This document shows, in pieces, positions 61,091 through 64,000 of a stretch of DNA of 64,000 nucleotides. Numbering within the stretch: position 1 is the first letter of the stretch; each line of letters starts with the position of its first letter. A program made the translations under genes and the position numbers. The DNA comes from CAZNLH01 sp964573995. Lineage in GTDB: Bacteria > Gemmatimonadota > CAZMKB01 > CAZNLH01. The notes below the pieces were generated by a model. The model ran no database searches. It saw only the letters and a list, made by a program, of their open reading frames with translations, and was not told the origin of the DNA. The stretch covers positions 1 to 64,000 of the forward strand of contig CAZNLH010000012.1 in assembly GCA_964573995.1 (NCBI GenBank), read 5' to 3'.

Positions 61091-62205
61091 GTTCTCCTCT
61101 CCATCATCCCCCTGCCTTTCCCCTTACGGGCGACGTTTATAATAACGCCTATGCTCCCAAGCAGGGTTACCATGGAGGAACCCCCGTAACTGATGAATGG
61201 AAGCCCGACCCCCGCCGACGGAAGGAGCCCCACGTTTATCGCCGCGCTCAATATCACTGGGATCATCACCATGGACAGGATCCCGCCGACCAGGAGAAAG
61301 CCGAATGGATCGGGACACATCGACATGATCTTGTAACCGTAGAATCCGAGCAAGGCAAAGAGGAGAAGGACGCCAACCGTTCCCACCAGTCCGAGTTCCT
61401 CGCCGATCACGGCGAAGATTGAGTCCGTATGCGACTCGGGCAGGAAGAAGTACTTCTGCAACCCGTTCCCGATACCCCGGCCGAATGTCCCGCCTGAGCC
61501 GAGGGCGATCATCGCCTGATGGCGCTGGTAATTCCCTTTAAGCAACCCCTCACTGGGGTTGAGCATGGCCATGATCCGCTCCAGTTGGTATCCCGTGAGG
61601 TGGATGACCCACAAGGATCCGAGTAAGAATATCACGCAGCACAATGCAATGTGATGTACGCGCGCTCCCCCCAGGAAAAGGAGGAGGATGGAGATTGAAA
61701 AGCAGAGGATCGCGGTGGAAAGGTCGGGCTCGAGGACAACCAGCACTACGATCATGGTCATAACGATGAACAAGGGGAGCACACCGTCCCTGAACTCCCT
61801 GATCTTGGACCCCTTGTTCAGGATCGTTACAGCACCCCAGAGCACCAGCGCGAACTTCGCCACTTCCGAAGGCTGAAAGGTGAAGGGAAACACGATCCAC
61901 CGCCTGACGTGCCGCATAAGCGGCGTTATCGACCTCGTAAAAGGAAGCAGGGGAATAAGCAGTAATACGGCCGAGAAGAGGAGCAACGGCTTTGCCACGG
62001 GACGATACCTTCGGTAATCGATCCGTGAGACGACCAGCATCAATAAAAGGCCCAGCACGATCCGTAAGGCCTGCGAACGAAGGAAGTATAGGCTGTCCCC
62101 GTAGCGGTACTTAGCGACGGGTAATCCTGCGCTGTTCAGCATCAGGAGCCCAAAGGCCAGGATAAAGAGGATGATCAATACCAGGTTTCTCCTCGCCTGC
62201 TCCAC
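61087..62205 (-). CDS. ftsW: Septal peptidoglycan polymerase FtsW
   Basis: A 372-residue SEDS-family protein with ten transmembrane segments that polymerises lipid II at the septum with its class B PBP partner. Key blocks are ESHTDSIFAVIGEELGLVG and GVGLPFISYGGSSMV. Start ATG 62205 is two bases after the murD stop. Confidence 0.96.
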   Translation of the reverse strand: MEQARRNLVLIILFILAFGLLMLNSAGLPVAKYRYGDSLYFLRSQALRIVLGLLLMLVVSRIDYRRYRPVAKPLLLFSAVLLLIPLLPFTRSITPLMRHVRRWIVFPFTFQPSEVAKFALVLWGAVTILNKGSKIREFRDGVLPLFIVMTMIVVLVVLEPDLSTAILCFSISILLLFLGGARVHHIALCCVIFLLGSLWVIHLTGYQLERIMAMLNPSEGLLKGNYQRHQAMIALGSGGTFGRGIGNGLQKYFFLPESHTDSIFAVIGEELGLVGTVGVLLLFALLGFYGYKIMSMCPDPFGFLLVGGILSMVMIPVILSAAINVGLLPSAGVGLPFISYGGSSMVTLLGSIGVIINVARKGKGRGMMERRT

Positions 62206-62207
62206 CG

Positions 62208-63623
62208 CTATGTCTCCTTCCCCAACCGGGCCACCTCGTCCTTGAAATCCGCCCCACGTCCCTCGAAATCACGGTACTGGTCGTAACTCGAGGTCCCCGG
62301 AGACAGCAAGACGACATCACCCTCGCTCGATGCCTCGAATGCCGAATGCACGGCCTCCCTCATGCCTTCGACGATACACGATGGGAGGCCCCCGCCCAAT
62401 TCTTCGACCATCCGCCCGGCACATTCACCCATGGCCACTATGAACTTCACCCTCTTCTGGATCTCATCCCTCAATTTCGAATAATCGAGCCCCTTCTCCT
62501 TGCCCCCGACTATCAGCACGATTCCCCCCGGGAAGGCCTCCACGCCCGCCCTCAAAGACGCAAGGTTGGTCGACTTGGAATCATTGATAAAGCGCACCCC
62601 GTTGACCTCACCGACCGGTTCCAGCCGGTGTTCCAGGCCCGTGATCCCGTGAATTCCGTGCCGGATCCCCTTCGCGTGCACTCCCACCGACCTCGCAACG
62701 GCCGAGGCGGCCATGGCGTTCGCCAGGTTGTGCTCCCCCGCCAACGGAAGGTCGTCCCGGCTGAAGAGGACCTCCTCCTCTTCCCCGTGCCGCCAAACAA
62801 TATCCTCTCCCATTGGAGAAACCCCTTCGCCGAGTTCATGCAGGGAGAAAGGTATCCTTCTCCCTTTCAGGCCGCGCAGGATCAAAGGGACATGACGATC
62901 CATGGCGTTGTAGACCACGGTATCACCCTTCCCCACGTTCATAAGGATCCTTCCCTTGTCATCCAGGTATTCCCGGAAGTCTCCGTACCTGTCCATGTGG
63001 TCGGCCGTGACATTGAGAATCACCGAGATCGCGGGATGAAAGTACCGTACGTGCCTCAGTTGAAAACTGCTCACCTCCACTACCAGCCAGCCCCCGGGCC
63101 CGACCCCCCGGCATGCGGCACTGAGTGGATTACCTATATTGCCGCAGACACGGGCCTCCATGCCGGCCGCCTGCAGGATATGTCCTACCATCAGCACCGT
63201 CGTTGTCTTGCCGTTCGTCCCCGTCACGGCCGCTATCGGGGCGTCCGCGTACCACCCTGCCACCTCGATCTCGCTGAAGACCGGGACCCCGCGCTCCCCC
63301 AATTCCTTCATCACCGGCGCGTCATCGGGAATACCGGGACTCACCACAACGAACTTCGATCCCGCGAGCCTGTCAATCGGATGGGCTCCAAGGTGTACCT
63401 CCACGCCCATGCCTTCAAGCAACCCCTTGGCCGCGAGCGTCTCATCGTTCTCTGCGATATCAGAGGCAAGGACCCTCAGGCCCTCGCCGGCCATGAGCCT
63501 CGCCACGGAGAGGCCGCTCCTGGCCAGGCCGATGACCGAGACACTCGTGCCCGGCCCGCGCCACGACTCTTCAACAGGATACCGCCCCCTATCCGTAGTT
63601 GCTCCTTCCGGTACAGACCTCAT
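62208..63623 (-). CDS. murD: UDP-N-acetylmuramoylalanine-D-glutamate ligase
   Basis: A 471-residue Mur ligase from ATG 63623, which overlaps the mraY stop by ATGA; the longer frame upstream is a shadow of mraY. Motifs: VSVIGLARSGLSVARLMAGEG (UDP-binding), AAVTGTNGKTTTVLMVG (ATP), and FINDSKSTNLASLRAGVEAFPGG with the conserved NDSK and TN. It adds D-glutamate to UDP-MurNAc-L-Ala. A GERGVP..FSEIEVA block is typical of MurD. Confidence 0.97.
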   Translation of the reverse strand: MRSVPEGATTDRGRYPVEESWRGPGTSVSVIGLARSGLSVARLMAGEGLRVLASDIAENDETLAAKGLLEGMGVEVHLGAHPIDRLAGSKFVVVSPGIPDDAPVMKELGERGVPVFSEIEVAGWYADAPIAAVTGTNGKTTTVLMVGHILQAAGMEARVCGNIGNPLSAACRGVGPGGWLVVEVSSFQLRHVRYFHPAISVILNVTADHMDRYGDFREYLDDKGRILMNVGKGDTVVYNAMDRHVPLILRGLKGRRIPFSLHELGEGVSPMGEDIVWRHGEEEEVLFSRDDLPLAGEHNLANAMAASAVARSVGVHAKGIRHGIHGITGLEHRLEPVGEVNGVRFINDSKSTNLASLRAGVEAFPGGIVLIVGGKEKGLDYSKLRDEIQKRVKFIVAMGECAGRMVEELGGGLPSCIVEGMREAVHSAFEASSEGDVVLLSPGTSSYDQYRDFEGRGADFKDEVARLGKET

Positions 63624-64000
63624 CTGATCTTCAGCGTGCTGAGCCCTATTAGAGCGCAGATCGCGGCCAGTATGTAAAAACGAGTCACGATCTTGGACTC
63701 GTTCCACCCCTTCAATTCAAAGTGGTGATGGAGCGGCGCCATCAGGAAGATGCGCTTTCCCCTGCACTTGAACGACAGGACCTGTGCGATCACCGACAGG
63801 GCCTCCACAACGAAGACACCGCCGACGATGAAAAGTACGAGTTCCGACTTCAAGAGTATGGCGAGCGTGGCCAGGGCGCCCCCGATCGACAACGAGCCCG
63901 TATCGCCCATGAAGACCTCCGCCCTGTGCGCATTGTACCACAGGAAGCCCATCGATGCACCGACCAGGCTCATGCAGAATACAGTGAGTTCCCCGCTGCC
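63620..64000 (-). CDS. mraY: Phospho-MurNAc-pentapeptide transferase, C-terminal part
   Basis: The frame enters from the right edge with GSGELTVFC and continues for about 126 codons to the stop at 63620. YNAHRAEVFMGDTGSLSIGG contains the magnesium-binding aspartate of the active site, and MAPLHHHFELKGW is the characteristic histidine-rich motif. The enzyme makes lipid I from UDP-MurNAc-pentapeptide and undecaprenyl phosphate. It is incomplete at the 5' end. Confidence 0.97.
   Translation of the reverse strand, partial: GSGELTVFCMSLVGASMGFLWYNAHRAEVFMGDTGSLSIGGALATLAILLKSELVLFIVGGVFVVEALSVIAQVLSFKCRGKRIFLMAPLHHHFELKGWNESKIVTRFYILAAICALIGLSTLKIR

Noticed and set aside
1..64000. CRISPR arrays, insertion sequences, prophage or toxin-antitoxin genes
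   Set aside because: No regularly spaced repeats, transposases, integrases or phage structural genes were found anywhere in the window.

Overview
The window is a dense bacterial chromosome segment from a Gram-negative organism. Two TolC-type proteins, an RND efflux pump, an OmpA-type protein and a lipoprotein adaptor all point to an outer membrane. Base composition looks to be in the high-50s % GC by eye, except for the first ~1.1 kb, which is clearly AT-rich. The gene mix (NtrY/NtrX-like two-component proteins, many GAF/PAS/STAND signalling proteins, a degenerate MglA-like GTPase, a complete mur/fts cluster with murB but no visible ddl) suggests a deltaproteobacterium-like lineage or a candidate phylum. 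I cannot place it more precisely.

Layout. 1-1.6 kb: AT-rich partial gene for a secreted CARDB + M23 peptidase, a beta-propeller fragment and a tRNA-Leu(CAG) with its own promoter. 1.6-7.7 kb: cupin, then a pyruvate/2-oxoacid dehydrogenase operon (E1alpha, E1beta, E3) whose E2 gene is almost entirely missing and whose E1beta tail is lost at the junction, then acetyl-CoA synthetase. 7.7-12.5 kb: GDP-fucose synthase with a fused methyltransferase-glycosyltransferase, an exported BNR protein and a frameshifted GAF-domain gene. 12.6-19.9 kb: a large GGDEF-STAND-TPR protein, UppP, an OmpA-type protein with four calcium-binding-type repeats, and a radical SAM enzyme. 19.9-27.9 kb: a membrane sulfatase-fold protein, a ~210-nt imperfect palindrome and a TolC/adaptor/RND operon. 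27.9-32.9 kb: an unusual operon of a NEW3-domain membrane protein, an ABC ATPase without permease, a PAS-GAF-GAF histidine kinase and a small protein.

33-39 kb: a primary-type sigma factor, signal peptidase I, a class III aminotransferase with an aldehyde dehydrogenase, and an NtrX-like sigma54 activator. 39.4-45.1 kb: a housekeeping operon dnaX-ebfC-recR-(MglA-like)-pgsA-pgpA-pncC-thpR. 45.2-50.5 kb: a giant NtrY-like kinase divergent from a CRP/FNR regulator, with nested palindromes between them. 50.7-54.4 kb: CPBP protease, TolC-like protein and an M23 endopeptidase. 54.5 kb to the right edge: the division/cell-wall cluster read leftwards, mraY-murD-ftsW-murG-murC-murB-ftsQ-ftsA-ftsZ, with tight overlaps throughout.

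Functionally the window is mostly envelope biogenesis and signalling. UppP, mraY-murG and ftsW share the undecaprenyl lipid cycle, and the two M23 enzymes remodel its product. The most notable observations are the E1beta/E2 deletion junction, the permease-less ABC operon coupled to a kinase, the GGDEF-STAND-TPR architecture, the degenerate MglA-like GTPase, the large palindrome and the operator cluster upstream of the CRP/FNR gene.
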